Made by a program: the position numbers and the translations under genes
Source of the DNA: Actinokineospora globicatena
Lineage (GTDB): Bacteria; Actinomycetota; Actinomycetes; Mycobacteriales; Pseudonocardiaceae
Reading direction: 5' to 3'
Assembly: GCF_024171945.1 (NCBI RefSeq)
Contig: NZ_JAMTCR010000002.1
Coordinates: 2,418,001-2,482,000, forward strand
Length of the DNA stretch: 64,000 nt
Shown: positions 9,444-18,700 of the stretch, in pieces
How positions within the stretch are numbered: position 1 is the first letter of the stretch
How the letters are laid out: every line of letters starts with the position of its first letter
The notes under the pieces: model-generated
The model's input: the letters and a program-made list of their open reading frames with translations, nothing else
The model's database searches: none
What the model was told of the DNA's origin: nothing

Positions 9444-9474
9444 GCAGGAAAGGCGCGATGCGATACTTTCCTGC
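9444..9474. promoter_or_regulatory. Inverted-repeat operator between hydrolase and GlxA-regulator genes
   Basis: Two perfect 9-base arms, GCAGGAAAG (9444-9452) and CTTTCCTGC (9466-9474), lie 13 bases apart and end one base before the regulator ATG at 9476. The position in the divergent gap suits an autoregulatory site of the AraC-family protein. It also argues for the ATG at 9476 over the in-frame ATG at 9458, which lies inside the repeat. Confidence 0.55.
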
Positions 9475-9475
9475 C

Positions 9476-10417
9476 ATGCGCGCGATCGGGATTCTCCTGC
9501 TGCCGGGCACCCGCCTATTCGACTTCGCCGTCGTCAACGAGGTGTGGTCGGTGGGCCGCGCCGGGGTCGGCCCGTTCGAGGTCCGGATTTGCGGCCCGGC
9601 GCGGCGCCCGGTCGACCTGCACCCGGCGGGCGGCGTCACCCCGACGCACGGCCTCACCGGCCTGACCGGGTGCGACCTGGTCGTCGTACTGGGGCGGGCC
9701 GATCCGACCGCCGAGGTGCCCGCCGCCGTACGCACCGCTCTGCGGGCCGCTCACGCCTCGGGCGTCACGGTGGCGGCTCTGTGCTCCGGCGCGTTCACCC
9801 TCGCCGCAGCGGGCCTGCTGGACGGCCGCCGGGCCACCACCCACTGGGCGCTGCTGGACGCCCTCGCCGAGGCGTTCCCGGCCGTCGTGGTCGAGCGGGA
9901 TGTCCTGTTCACCGAAGACGACGGCCTGCTCACCTCCGCGGGCGTCGTAGGCGGCCTGGATCTGTGCCTACACCTCGTGCGCCGCGATCTCGGCCCTAGA
10001 GCCGCCAACACGCTCGCGCGCAGACTTGTCATGCCGCCAGTTCGCGAAGGCGGCCAAGCGCAGTACGTCGACGCTCCCGTCCCGACCCGCCCGGAACGCG
10101 GCGACATCGCCACCACCATCGACTGGGCTCTATCGGTGCTTAGCGACCCGATCGGAGTCCCAGACCTAGCCACTAGAGCCCGCATGAGCCCGCGCGCGTT
10201 CCACCGGGCTTTCGTCGCCGCTATGGGCGATACGCCTGGCCGCTGGCTCTTGCTGCAACGACTCCGGCTGGCTCAACTTCTCCTAGAGACGACCACCCTG
10301 TCCGTCGACCGTGTCGCTACCCGCAGCGGTCTTGGCACGCCCGCCAACCTGCGTCGCCGGATGCGGGCCGAGTTCGGCACCACGCCGTCGACCTATAGGC
10401 GCACCTTCGCGAGCTAG
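9476..10417 (+). CDS. GlxA-family transcriptional regulator (DJ-1/PfpI + AraC HTH)
   Basis: 313 residues. The N-terminal 180 residues are a DJ-1/PfpI-like domain (IGILLLPGTRLFDFAVVNEVW) with the nucleophile-elbow-like ALCSGAFTLA. The C-terminal 100 residues are an AraC double helix-turn-helix (IGVPDLATRARMSPRAFHRAFVAAMG and SVDRVATRSGLGTPANLRRRM). Such regulators often control adjacent amidases or hydrolases; the divergent isochorismatase-like gene is the obvious target (inference). ATG 9476 gives the usual family N-terminus. Confidence 0.9.
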   Translation: MRAIGILLLPGTRLFDFAVVNEVWSVGRAGVGPFEVRICGPARRPVDLHPAGGVTPTHGLTGLTGCDLVVVLGRADPTAEVPAAVRTALRAAHASGVTVAALCSGAFTLAAAGLLDGRRATTHWALLDALAEAFPAVVVERDVLFTEDDGLLTSAGVVGGLDLCLHLVRRDLGPRAANTLARRLVMPPVREGGQAQYVDAPVPTRPERGDIATTIDWALSVLSDPIGVPDLATRARMSPRAFHRAFVAAMGDTPGRWLLLQRLRLAQLLLETTTLSVDRVATRSGLGTPANLRRRMRAEFGTTPSTYRRTFAS

Positions 10418-10569
10418 CGCTCGGTCTCGGCGCCGCGCTCACGGAGACGGTCGCGGATCTCGTCCGGGGTGTAGGCGCGGCGCTGGCGTTCCGCGCGCGC
10501 GATAGCCGCCCCGGTAGCGGCAACGCCAACGACCCCGGCTAGGCCTAGGAACTTCCAAACGCGTCGCAT
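10414..10569 (-). CDS. Small 51-residue protein with N-terminal membrane helix
   Basis: ATG 10569 to TAG 10414 encodes 51 residues: a short basic start (MRRVWKF), a hydrophobic segment (LGLAGVVGVAATGAAIA) and a strongly basic amphipathic tail (RAERQRRAYTPDEIRDRLRER). The TPDEIRxRL pattern is typical of small actinobacterial proteins of unknown role. It overlaps the stop of the GlxA regulator by 4 bases and is divergent from the next gene by 27 bases. Third-position GC is high throughout, supporting coding. Confidence 0.65.
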   Translation of the reverse strand: MRRVWKFLGLAGVVGVAATGAAIARAERQRRAYTPDEIRDRLRERGAETER

Positions 10570-10596
10570 GGGCCGAGGTTACCTAGGCTCACAGGC

Positions 10597-11238
10597 ATGG
10601 GCTCTCTCACGCTGGACGAGGCCGTCGGCCTGACCCGCACCGGTGACCTGTGGCTCTTCCGCGGCCGCACCCCCGCCGACCGGGCGATCCAGACCCTCAC
10701 CAACTCCCCGGTCAACCACGTCGGCATGGCCGTCGTGCTCGACGACATGCCGCCGCTGATGTGGCACGCCGAGCTCGGCCGGTCGCTGCCGGACCGCTGG
10801 ACCGGGGAGCGCCAGCGCGGCGTCCAGCTGCACGACCTGCGCGACGCCGTGGTCGTGTGGTCCACCAGGTACGGGCAGAAGGGCTGGCTGCGGCAGCTAC
10901 CGGATCCGATCACCCAGGCCCAAGAGGACGCCGTCCTGCGCACCATCGCCCGGCTGGACGGCACGCCGTTCCCGTCGACCGCGCGGCTGGCCGGTCGGTG
11001 GGCGAAGGGGCGGGTGCCGCTGACGCGCTGGCAGAAGCCGAGGCAGGCCGAGTTCGAGAGCGCGTACTGCGCCGAGGTCGTGGCCGCCACCATGATCGAG
11101 ATGGGTCTGCTCCCGGCCACCGACCGCGCCCACGCCTACGACCCCGGCACGTTCTGGAGCGGCGACGGCCTCGACCTGCCGCACGGCCGCGAGATCGCCG
11201 TCGACGTCCCGCCCGGCAGTACACCCACGGGCGTCTAG
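10597..11238 (+). CDS. YiiX/YebB-like permuted NlpC/P60-type cysteine hydrolase
   Basis: 213 residues. The order of conserved residues is that of the circularly permuted papain fold: an early His in SPVNHVGMAVV and a late Cys in ESAYCAEVVAATM. Between them is a YiiX-like region (MWHAELGRSL, WSTRYGQKGW). No signal peptide is seen, so it should act in the cytoplasm, perhaps on lipid or amide substrates like related LRAT/YiiX proteins. The substrate is unknown. It converges on the response-regulator gene with a 4-base overlap. Confidence 0.75.
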   Translation: MGSLTLDEAVGLTRTGDLWLFRGRTPADRAIQTLTNSPVNHVGMAVVLDDMPPLMWHAELGRSLPDRWTGERQRGVQLHDLRDAVVVWSTRYGQKGWLRQLPDPITQAQEDAVLRTIARLDGTPFPSTARLAGRWAKGRVPLTRWQKPRQAEFESAYCAEVVAATMIEMGLLPATDRAHAYDPGTFWSGDGLDLPHGREIAVDVPPGSTPTGV

Positions 11239-11882
11239 CCGACCAGGCCCGCCTCCTGCGCCAGCACCGCCGCCTGGACCCGCGAGCGCAGGTCCAGCTT
11301 GGTCAGCACCCGCGACACGTGGGTCTTCACGGTGGCCTCGCCGATGCCGAGGCGGCGGGCGATCTGCTGGTTGGACAGGCCCTCGCCGACGCAGACGAGC
11401 ACCTCCGACTCCCGGTCGGTCAGCTGGTCAAGGCCGGGCGGCGGCACGACCTCGCGGGGTTGGGCCGCGGCGAAGGCGTGGATCAGGCGGCGCGTCACGC
11501 TCGGTTCGATGACCCCATCACCCGCTGCCACCACGCGGATCGCGTCGATCAGTCTGGGTGCGTCGACGGACTTAAGAAGGAACCCGGATGCGCCCGCGCG
11601 GAGCGCCCCATAGACGTAAGAGTCCATGTCGAACGTAGTGAGCACTAGGACCGCGCAGACACTGTCCGCGACCAACCTGCGCGTGGCCTCTATACCGTCG
11701 ACCTCCGGCATGCGAACGTCCATCAGCACCACGTCGGGGCGTAGAGCCGTTGCCTTGCGAACCGCCGAGGCACCGTCACCTGCCTCGGCGACGACCTCGA
11801 TGTCGGGGGCGTTGTCGAGGATCATCGCCAGGCCGCTGCGGATCGCGGCGTGGTCGTCGGCCACCAAGACCCTGATCGTCAC
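11235..11882 (-). CDS. NarL/LuxR-type response regulator
   Basis: 215 residues: a receiver domain (IRVLVADDHAAIRSGL, phospho-acceptor Asp in VVLMDVRMPEVDG, Lys in FLLKSVDA) and a C-terminal LuxR helix-turn-helix (LTDRESEVLVCVGEGLSNQQIARRLG). GTG 11882 has a GGAGGAAGC site and overlaps the kinase stop by 4 bases (GTGA), so the pair is translationally coupled with the kinase first. The stimulus and targets cannot be read. Confidence 0.93.
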   Translation of the reverse strand: MTIRVLVADDHAAIRSGLAMILDNAPDIEVVAEAGDGASAVRKATALRPDVVLMDVRMPEVDGIEATRRLVADSVCAVLVLTTFDMDSYVYGALRAGASGFLLKSVDAPRLIDAIRVVAAGDGVIEPSVTRRLIHAFAAAQPREVVPPPGLDQLTDRESEVLVCVGEGLSNQQIARRLGIGEATVKTHVSRVLTKLDLRSRVQAAVLAQEAGLVG

Positions 11883-13027
11883 GCTTCCTCCACTGGGAAC
11901 TCGGCACGCACGCGCCAACCGCCTTCCACCGGCCCCGCGGAGAGTGTCCCGTGGACCGCGTCGACCCGTTCGGACATCCCCAGCAAACCGGCCCCAGCGG
12001 GATTGGGCGGACCGGCAGGCCTATCGCTGGTCACTTCGACTATCAGGGTGTCGCTGGATCTGTTGATCCGCAGCAGCACGTTCGCCCCCGCGGCGTGTTT
12101 CACGGCGTTGGTAAGAGACTCCTGCACGATGCGGTACGCGGTGAGGTCCACTGCCGCTGGTAGGTCGTCTATCCCGTCTACCTCAACCGTCACCGTCAGT
12201 CCTGCCGCAGTCGCCGATCGGACAAGGCGCTCGAACTCGGCTAGCCGCGCGGGCGAGGTGAACGCGTCTTGCCCGTCGGTCGAGCGCAGGAGCCCGATCA
12301 TCGCGCGCATCTCGGCCAGCGATGCCAGGCTGTTCTCCCGCATCGACCGCAGCACGGTCTTGGTGCGCTGCGGGTCGTGTTCGCGCATCGTGAGCAGCGC
12401 TTCGGACTGGATCGCGATGGCCGAGAGGTGACCGGCGATCACGTCGTGCAGGTCCCGCGCCATGCTCGCCCGCTCGGCGGCCACCGCCGCGTCCCGGTCC
12501 AGCTCGGCGATCCGCGCCAGTTGGTCCGCCCGCGCCCGCTCCACCTCGGCGATCTCCCGCTGCTGGCGCACGTTGAGCGCCCACCAGACGGGCATCGCCG
12601 GTAGCGAGCACGCGCTGATGATGATGAGCAGCGCTAGCCGGAACGAGTCAGCGAAGACGATCGTCATCATGATGACCGCGCCGAGGTAGCACCACAGGAT
12701 GATGACCACCGTCTGGCTTGACCGTCGAGATCCGTAGAGCACGGCCAGGTAGATCAGATCGCCGAAGGCCAGGGCAATCGCCAGCGTTAGACCCATCGCG
12801 ATGTCTATGGCCAACAAGGGCACACCTGCGACTAGTGCTAGCGCCGGTGCCTTGTGCTTAGCGAGTTGGAGCAGGCATAGGCCTGCCAACACCGCGTACC
12901 GCACCCAGAACGGCCCCTTGACCGCCGCCAACTCGACGAGGCTGGGCGCGTCCAAGACGAAGAGGACGACACCGAGCAGGTAGACGAAGACGATCTGCGC
13001 GAGCCGCCTGCCCCACTCCTTGACCAC
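11879..13027 (-). CDS. NarL-family sensor histidine kinase
   Basis: About 382 residues from GTG 13027. Four or five transmembrane helices fill residues 8-165. A coiled linker (EIAEVERARADQLARIAELD) leads to the HisKA_3 box (MARDLHDVIAGHLSAIAIQSE), and an HATPase_c domain follows (RIVQESLTNAVKHA; GAGLLGMSERV). No extracellular sensor domain is present, so it probably senses a membrane signal. The frame stays open upstream to 13381; I preferred 13027 because the upstream residues are Arg/Pro-rich and non-conserved looking. It is coupled to the response regulator. Confidence 0.9.
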   Translation of the reverse strand: MVKEWGRRLAQIVFVYLLGVVLFVLDAPSLVELAAVKGPFWVRYAVLAGLCLLQLAKHKAPALALVAGVPLLAIDIAMGLTLAIALAFGDLIYLAVLYGSRRSSQTVVIILWCYLGAVIMMTIVFADSFRLALLIIISACSLPAMPVWWALNVRQQREIAEVERARADQLARIAELDRDAAVAAERASMARDLHDVIAGHLSAIAIQSEALLTMREHDPQRTKTVLRSMRENSLASLAEMRAMIGLLRSTDGQDAFTSPARLAEFERLVRSATAAGLTVTVEVDGIDDLPAAVDLTAYRIVQESLTNAVKHAAGANVLLRINRSSDTLIVEVTSDRPAGPPNPAGAGLLGMSERVDAVHGTLSAGPVEGGWRVRAEFPVEEA

Positions 13028-13319
13028 CCGGCAATCACAGCACACGCCCGCCTGCCGCGGCTCATCCGACAGTCGAGGGCCGGGGTCCCCCGAAGTGATG
13101 ACCCCGGCGCCGCCGCCCATGATCGTCCACAGCGGACCGGGCCTGCCGGGCGACCTGGTTCGACCACAAAGGACGGTCACTGGGTCGATCACCCAGGTGG
13201 GTGGGCTGTCTCGCCGTGCGCCATACGCCACCCGGCGGTGGTCACGCACCGTTGATGGTCCACCCCGCGCGCGGGGGACGCACGGGGTGGACAGGGGTTG
13301 CCACTCGGCGCCCCGGGGG

Positions 13320-13347
13320 TTGACAGCGCGCAATGGTCTAGTCCATT
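13320..13347 (+). promoter_or_regulatory. Chitinase promoter with DasR-like operator (dre)
   Basis: A perfect -35 box TTGACA (13320-13325) is followed by the near-palindrome AATGGTCTAGTCCATT (13332-13347). This matches the streptomycete DasR responsive element (consensus close to AGTGGTCTAGACCACT) in nearly all core positions and sits between the -35 and -10 regions, as in known chitinase promoters. This predicts repression by a DasR-like GntR protein relieved by GlcN-6-P. The -10 is indistinct. The rest of 13028-13399 shows no gene on either strand. Confidence 0.7.
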
Positions 13348-13399
13348 TTGAGGTGGTCCCGATCACCCTGCACCTGCACATGCCCCCTTGGAGGCAGCC

Positions 13400-14944
13400 A
13401 TGACGTCCCGCGCCAAGCGGGCGATCATCGCCCTGCTGTCCGCCCTATCGGTCACCGTTGGCCTTGTCCTGGCCTTCGCGGGCAACGCCGCCGCGGCCAA
13501 CCTGGTCGCCAACCCCGGATTCGAGGCAGGCAGCCTCTCCGGCTGGACCTGCTCGGGCGGCGGTAGCGTCACCGGCGGCGACAAGCGCACCGGCAACTAC
13601 GCGCTGACGGCCGCTCCGGCAGGCTCGGACAACGCCCGTTGTTCGCAGTCCGTGACCGTCAACCCGAGCTCGCGCTACACCCTGACCGCGTGGGTCAAGG
13701 GCTCTTACGTCTACCTCGGCGCCTCCGGGACTGGCACCACCGACGTCAGCACCTGGCACCCCGGTGGCGGCGCGTGGACGCAGCTGTCGACCAGCTTCAG
13801 CACCGGTGCCAACACCCGGTCGGTCACCGTCTACCTGCACGGTTGGTACGGCCAGCCCGCGTACCTCGCCGACGACGTGAGCCTCGACGGCCCGGGTACA
13901 CCGCCGACCTCCACCACGACCACCACGACGACGACCCGTCCCACGTCGTCCACCACCACCACGACGACCACTCCGCCGTCGAGCACCACGACCACGACCA
14001 CCACGACGACGTCGACCACCACTACGACGACGACGCCCAACCCGAACCTGCCGCTGCCCAAGCACGTGCTGACCGGCTACTGGCACAACTTCGACAACGG
14101 TGCCAAGGCGCTGACCATCGCGCAGGTGCCGACCACCTACGACATCATCGCGGTGTCGTTCGCCGACGCGGTGCCCGCCGTGCGCGGCCGGGTCGAGTTC
14201 AACCTCGACCCCGGGCTGTCCAAGAAGCTCGGCGGCTACACGATCGAGCAGTTCAAGGCCGACGTGAAGACCGCTCAGGGCCGCGGCCAGAAGGTCATCA
14301 TCTCGGTCGGTGGCGAGAAGGGCACCATCTGGGCAGGCGACACCGCCTCGGCGACCGCGTTCGCCAACAGCGTGATCGAGCTGATCCGCACCTACGGCTT
14401 CGACGGCGTCGACATCGACCTGGAGAACGGCGTCAGCGCCCAGTACATGGGCCCGGCGCTGCGCAGCATCTACAACGCGGGCGGCAAGATCATCACGATG
14501 GCCCCGCAGACCATCGACGGCCAGTCGTCGGGTCAGCAGTACTTCCAGCTGGCGCTGGCGGTCAAGGACATCCTGACCATCTGGAACATGCAGTACTACA
14601 ACTCCGGCACGATGCTGGGCTGCGACCAGCAGGTCTACTCCCAGGGCACGGTCAACTTCCTGACCGCGCTGGCCTGCATCCAGCTGCAGAGCGGTCTGCG
14701 CGCCGACCAGGTCGGCCTCGGCCTGCCCGCGTCGCCGTCCGGGGCCGGTGGCGGCTACCAGTCACCGACCAACGTCAACAACGCGCTGAACTGCCTGGCG
14801 CGGGGCACCAACTGCGGCACCTTCAAGCCGTCGACCACGTACCCGGACATCCGGGGCGCGATGACCTGGTCGATCAACTGGGACGCCTCTAACGGGTACG
14901 CGTTCGCCAACACGGTGGCGCCGTTCCTGGACACCCTGCCGTAA
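13400..14944 (+). CDS. Secreted GH18 chitinase with N-terminal carbohydrate-binding domain
   Basis: 514 residues from ATG 13400, five bases after GGAGG. A signal peptide (1-32, ending NAAAA) is followed by a jelly-roll binding module like CBM4_9 (about 33-165, NLVANPGFEAGSLSGW), a Thr-rich linker (about 170-218, runs of Thr with Pro and Ser) and a GH18 barrel (about 222-514). The catalytic DxxDxDxE signature is DGVDIDLE, with acid/base Glu342. It should hydrolyse chitin outside the cell. The domain order resembles Streptomyces ChiC/ChiD-type enzymes. The DasR-like site upstream predicts control by amino-sugar status. Confidence 0.95.
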   Translation: MTSRAKRAIIALLSALSVTVGLVLAFAGNAAAANLVANPGFEAGSLSGWTCSGGGSVTGGDKRTGNYALTAAPAGSDNARCSQSVTVNPSSRYTLTAWVKGSYVYLGASGTGTTDVSTWHPGGGAWTQLSTSFSTGANTRSVTVYLHGWYGQPAYLADDVSLDGPGTPPTSTTTTTTTTRPTSSTTTTTTTPPSSTTTTTTTTTSTTTTTTTPNPNLPLPKHVLTGYWHNFDNGAKALTIAQVPTTYDIIAVSFADAVPAVRGRVEFNLDPGLSKKLGGYTIEQFKADVKTAQGRGQKVIISVGGEKGTIWAGDTASATAFANSVIELIRTYGFDGVDIDLENGVSAQYMGPALRSIYNAGGKIITMAPQTIDGQSSGQQYFQLALAVKDILTIWNMQYYNSGTMLGCDQQVYSQGTVNFLTALACIQLQSGLRADQVGLGLPASPSGAGGGYQSPTNVNNALNCLARGTNCGTFKPSTTYPDIRGAMTWSINWDASNGYAFANTVAPFLDTLP

Positions 14945-14964
14945 GAGGGGGCGGACCGGTTAGG

Positions 14965-14999
14965 CGTGCGCGGCGGGGCGAGGGTGCCCGCCGCGCACG
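14965..14999 (+). terminator. Terminator after the chitinase gene
   Basis: Perfect 13-base arms (CGTGCGCGGCGGG at 14965-14977 and its complement at 14987-14999) with a 9-base loop, followed by TTT. It lies between two convergent genes and could serve both. Confidence 0.75.
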
Positions 15000-15007
15000 T
15001 TTCCGTC

Positions 15008-15781
15008 TTAGTCCGGCCAGACTGGAGCGCGTTTCTCCAAGAAGGCCGCCATCCCCTCCTTAGCCCCCTTGAGCTGGGACGCCGACGCCATGACCTCTAT
15101 GGCCAACGCGTAGGCGTCCTGCTCGGGGCGGTCTATCTGCGCGTAGATCGTCTGCTTACCGAGCGCCTTGGACGCTCCGCTGCCTCTTGTGGCCCGCTGC
15201 ATCAGGTCATTGACGGCCGCGTCGAGCTCGTCGTCCGGGACCGCCTTGTTGATAAGACCCCACTCTTGCGCAGTCCTGGCGTCGATGACGTCACCGGTGA
15301 GAGTCAGCTCCATCAAACGCTTACGCCCAATCGTCCGCGCGACGGGCACCGCCGGGGTGTGGCAGAACCAACCCCCCTTGCCTCCCGGTAGCGCGAACCC
15401 AGCCGACTCCGCGGCCACCGCTAGATCGCACGTAGCCACCAACTGACACCCCGCCGCGGTAGCCAACCCGTGCACCCGCGCGATCACCACCTGCGGCACG
15501 GTCTGGATAGTCCGCATCAACTCGGTGCACAGCCGCAGCAGCCCTCTTACCCCGAGCAGATCCCGCCCCGCCACATCGGCGAAGTCATGCCCCGCGGAGA
15601 AAACCGGCCCAGCCCCCGCCAACACAATCCCCTTGGCGTCCGTCGTCCCCACCACGCAAAACGCCGCCAACAACTCAGCCAAGTGCTCCGCCGACAACGC
15701 GTTCCGCCGCCGCGCCCGGTTCATAGTGATCCGCACGGTGTCCCCATCCCGGTCGACCAGGATGTGCTGGTACTCGCCCAT
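15008..15781 (-). CDS. Enoyl-CoA hydratase/isomerase family protein
   Basis: 257 residues of the crotonase fold. The two oxyanion-hole segments are GPVFSAGHDF and GLATAAGCQLVATCDLA. The sequence around them (SAGFALPGGKGGWFCHTPAVPVAR) resembles the ECHDC3-like subgroup, in which the usual catalytic Glu pair is not conserved, so genuine hydratase activity is uncertain. Monocistronic; the large ATPase gene on the same strand ends 10 bases upstream of its start. Confidence 0.87.
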   Translation of the reverse strand: MGEYQHILVDRDGDTVRITMNRARRRNALSAEHLAELLAAFCVVGTTDAKGIVLAGAGPVFSAGHDFADVAGRDLLGVRGLLRLCTELMRTIQTVPQVVIARVHGLATAAGCQLVATCDLAVAAESAGFALPGGKGGWFCHTPAVPVARTIGRKRLMELTLTGDVIDARTAQEWGLINKAVPDDELDAAVNDLMQRATRGSGASKALGKQTIYAQIDRPEQDAYALAIEVMASASQLKGAKEGMAAFLEKRAPVWPD

Positions 15782-15790
15782 ACCCCGACC

Positions 15791-18700
15791 CTAACCACCA
15801 GCCCGCGGGACCCGCCCCATCAACCGCGTGATGGCCTCCTCCACCGGCTCGACCTCCAGTTCCCAGGCCTCGAGCCGCTCCGCCACCTCCGCTACCGGCA
15901 GGTTGTGCGCCAAGGCGAGTCCGAGGATCTGCCTGATCGGTATCGGCTTGTCGGGTACGTGGAACGCCGGTTGATCGAATTCTTCGAGCAGGTGGGAGTC
16001 TGCGGAGTCTCCTCCCGGCTTGAAGTGGACATCGAGATCGATCCCCAGTTCCCTCAGGCGTTCGACTGTCTCCCAGAAATGGGATTCATGGCCTTCGAAT
16101 AGTGTGTAGGGTAAATGGCGTGGCGCATGCTTCCACGAGAGAAGTAGTTCGCAACTCCTCGGGTAGCCAAAGATTGTTCGATCACGGAGAGTGGGGACAC
16201 CTTGTGGAAGTAACGTGTCTGGTATCGGAATTCCCTGGTTGCGAAACCAGACAAGCACTTCCTTTAGCGGTAGATTCTGTTTGTGGGCCAGTTCAACCGA
16301 AGAGCTCAAGGCGTTTGCGAACTTCCATTGACGTGGCAAAGAATCCAATCGTTCTGCCATTGCTAAGAAGTCTTTTTTGATCGCCTCCAAGCTTTCCGCC
16401 GCATGGCTGGGTGCGTCGATATTCCGCTCTTCGGCTGCGATGGTGTAGCCAAGGGCGTGCAGTCTCTCGGTTGCCCGCGAGTCTGACCACCCCAGCTTCT
16501 TCGCCGCTTTTTCGACGTGCGTTTTTCTGATTGTATCGCCCGTCAACCAAGGTTCCTGCCCGTCGAGGTCGCGGCTGAGAATAACAAGATCGGAATCATT
16601 CCAGGGCTCTGATATATCTATTTCTTCAATCGTGATTGCGTAGTGCTCTAACCGTTGCACCACTTCCTTGATCGACAATCCTGTTATGCGAGAACTCTGT
16701 AGGATGCGGCCCCGGGGTGTCGTTCTGTTGAAGTCTCGCCGTTCGATGTAATTCGATACACCGAGAATGTTCCTGTCCATCGACTGTGTCTCGATGTCTT
16801 CGGGGATATTTTCCGCATTAGCGAACCGATATCCCTGTGTGCTGGCCCGTTCGACAACTCCCTTGGCATTCCTTTCAAGGGAGTTCGCCGCCTCAAGAAT
16901 GTTGCCGAAATGGGCGGGATCTGTGTGAAGGTATTCAATTAAGGTCGCATCCGAAGGTAGGGCTGGCAGGATAGCTGTCTGTCCGGAGTCGATGCTTTCG
17001 GGAAGCAGGTGCGGTCGCAGGGCGATGAGACGCCACAGCAAGATCCAGTCGGGTATCCTGGTCGTCGTATGGCCCAAGTCTTTCTTTGGTGGGACAAGTG
17101 TCTTGTCCGCGGTGAGGCAACCGGTGGTGGCCGTGTCCAGGTTGCCCCAGTCGGATCGGAGCCCTAGTCGAGAGTTGATGGCTGCCTCGGTCACGATGTC
17201 CGCCACATCGGGACTGTCCAGCACGATGGAGCTGATCCAGTCGAATGACAGGAAACGTGGATTAGTGGAGATCAGTTCGGATGCCGCCTCGGTGATCAAC
17301 GTTTTGACCCGATCCGAGACGTTGCCAAGTGCCTGAGTGCGGTCGACCGTCAAGCGGGGAACCCATTCGCGAGTCAGGTTCACCACCGCGCCTGCGATCT
17401 TGGTGAGCGCCTTGGTCACGAATAGGCCGTCGGCGAGCAGCGCGCCGCCGCTTCCGCACCAGACGACCTGACCGTTCTCCTGCCGCGTGCTGTGGACGAG
17501 TTCGCCAGCCGCATGGATGCCGTTGCCTTGCAAGTTCATTCGCCGCCGGAACACGTAGGGCTCCCACTCAGCCGTCGCGCTGGTATCGGTGGCGGTGGTG
17601 GCGAACTCCGCGATGCCCAGCAGGCGGTTCAGGACTTCGACGCAGGAGGGGGCGTCTTTGCCGTCGCGCAAGTACAGGGTGACGGTGGTGCCCGGTTGTG
17701 TCCCGTGTTCCTTACCGGGGGTGATCCGGAAGAAGTGGCCGGGGCCCACGATCCGCACGTGCCACTCAGGGCCGGGGCGGCCGCCGTGGCGGTCCATGCG
17801 GCACGTGGTGACCTCTATCTCGTCGGCCAGCATGAAGTAGCTCAAGACCCCGATGCCGAAGCGACTGTTGGGGTACAGGTGGATGTCGCGCTCGGCCCAT
17901 TGCGCCTGTTCCTCGAGGAACTCCGGGCGGTCGGCGAAGCGGACGCCTGCCTGGGAGAAGACCTCGCGCAGTTCCTGCGCGCCCATGCCGATGCCGTTGT
18001 CGGTGCAGCTGAGGTAGTGCCTTCCCTGCTCGTCCATCCCTTGGTCGAAAGTGATGCTGCCGGTCCACCCACCTGCGCCGGGGAGGTACCGCTGCCGGGC
18101 GTCGCGGTAGCGGCAGGCGTCCAGGGCGTTCTGGTACAGCTCGCGGATCGCCAGTGAGCGGTCGCCGTAGAGCTGCTGGCCCATCAGGAGTTCGCGGACG
18201 CGGTCCTCGTCGAGGCGGAACCGGGTCACCGGAACGGCGAAGGCGGGGTGACCGTCGTGCACGGTGGGTTCGACGCGGTCGGCCGAGGTGCGGGTGGGCA
18301 GGTGCAGCAGCGGCTGGAGGTGGGCGTCGTCCATGGCGACGGCGTGCACCGCGTTGAGGATGGCGTCGGCGCGGGCCGCGTGGTCGCGCAAGGCCTGCAG
18401 GACCGCTTCGTGGTCGCACCTGGCGACCATGCCGCGCCCGATGCTGACGCGCTCCCAGGTCAACCTGGTCAGCGTCGTCCGCAACCGCCCGAGGTCCACC
18501 GCGTTGGGCACGCCGAGGTGTTCGACCACCGCGGGCGAGAGCGTGATCGGCTCGACCGCGAACGCGTGGCCCACGGTGAGCAGCATGCCGAGCAGCCGCT
18601 CGCGGACCGTCACACCGAGGTGGGTGGTTCTCGACAGCAGCCCGAGGCGTTGCGGGTTGGCGAGGTCGCCAGGTGACAGGCGCAAGAGCCGGGTCAGCCG

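Noticed and set aside
13910-14045. Short-period repeat that could be read as a tandem or CRISPR-like repeat
   Set aside because: It is the Thr-rich linker (ACC/ACG codons) of the chitinase, in frame and without spacers.
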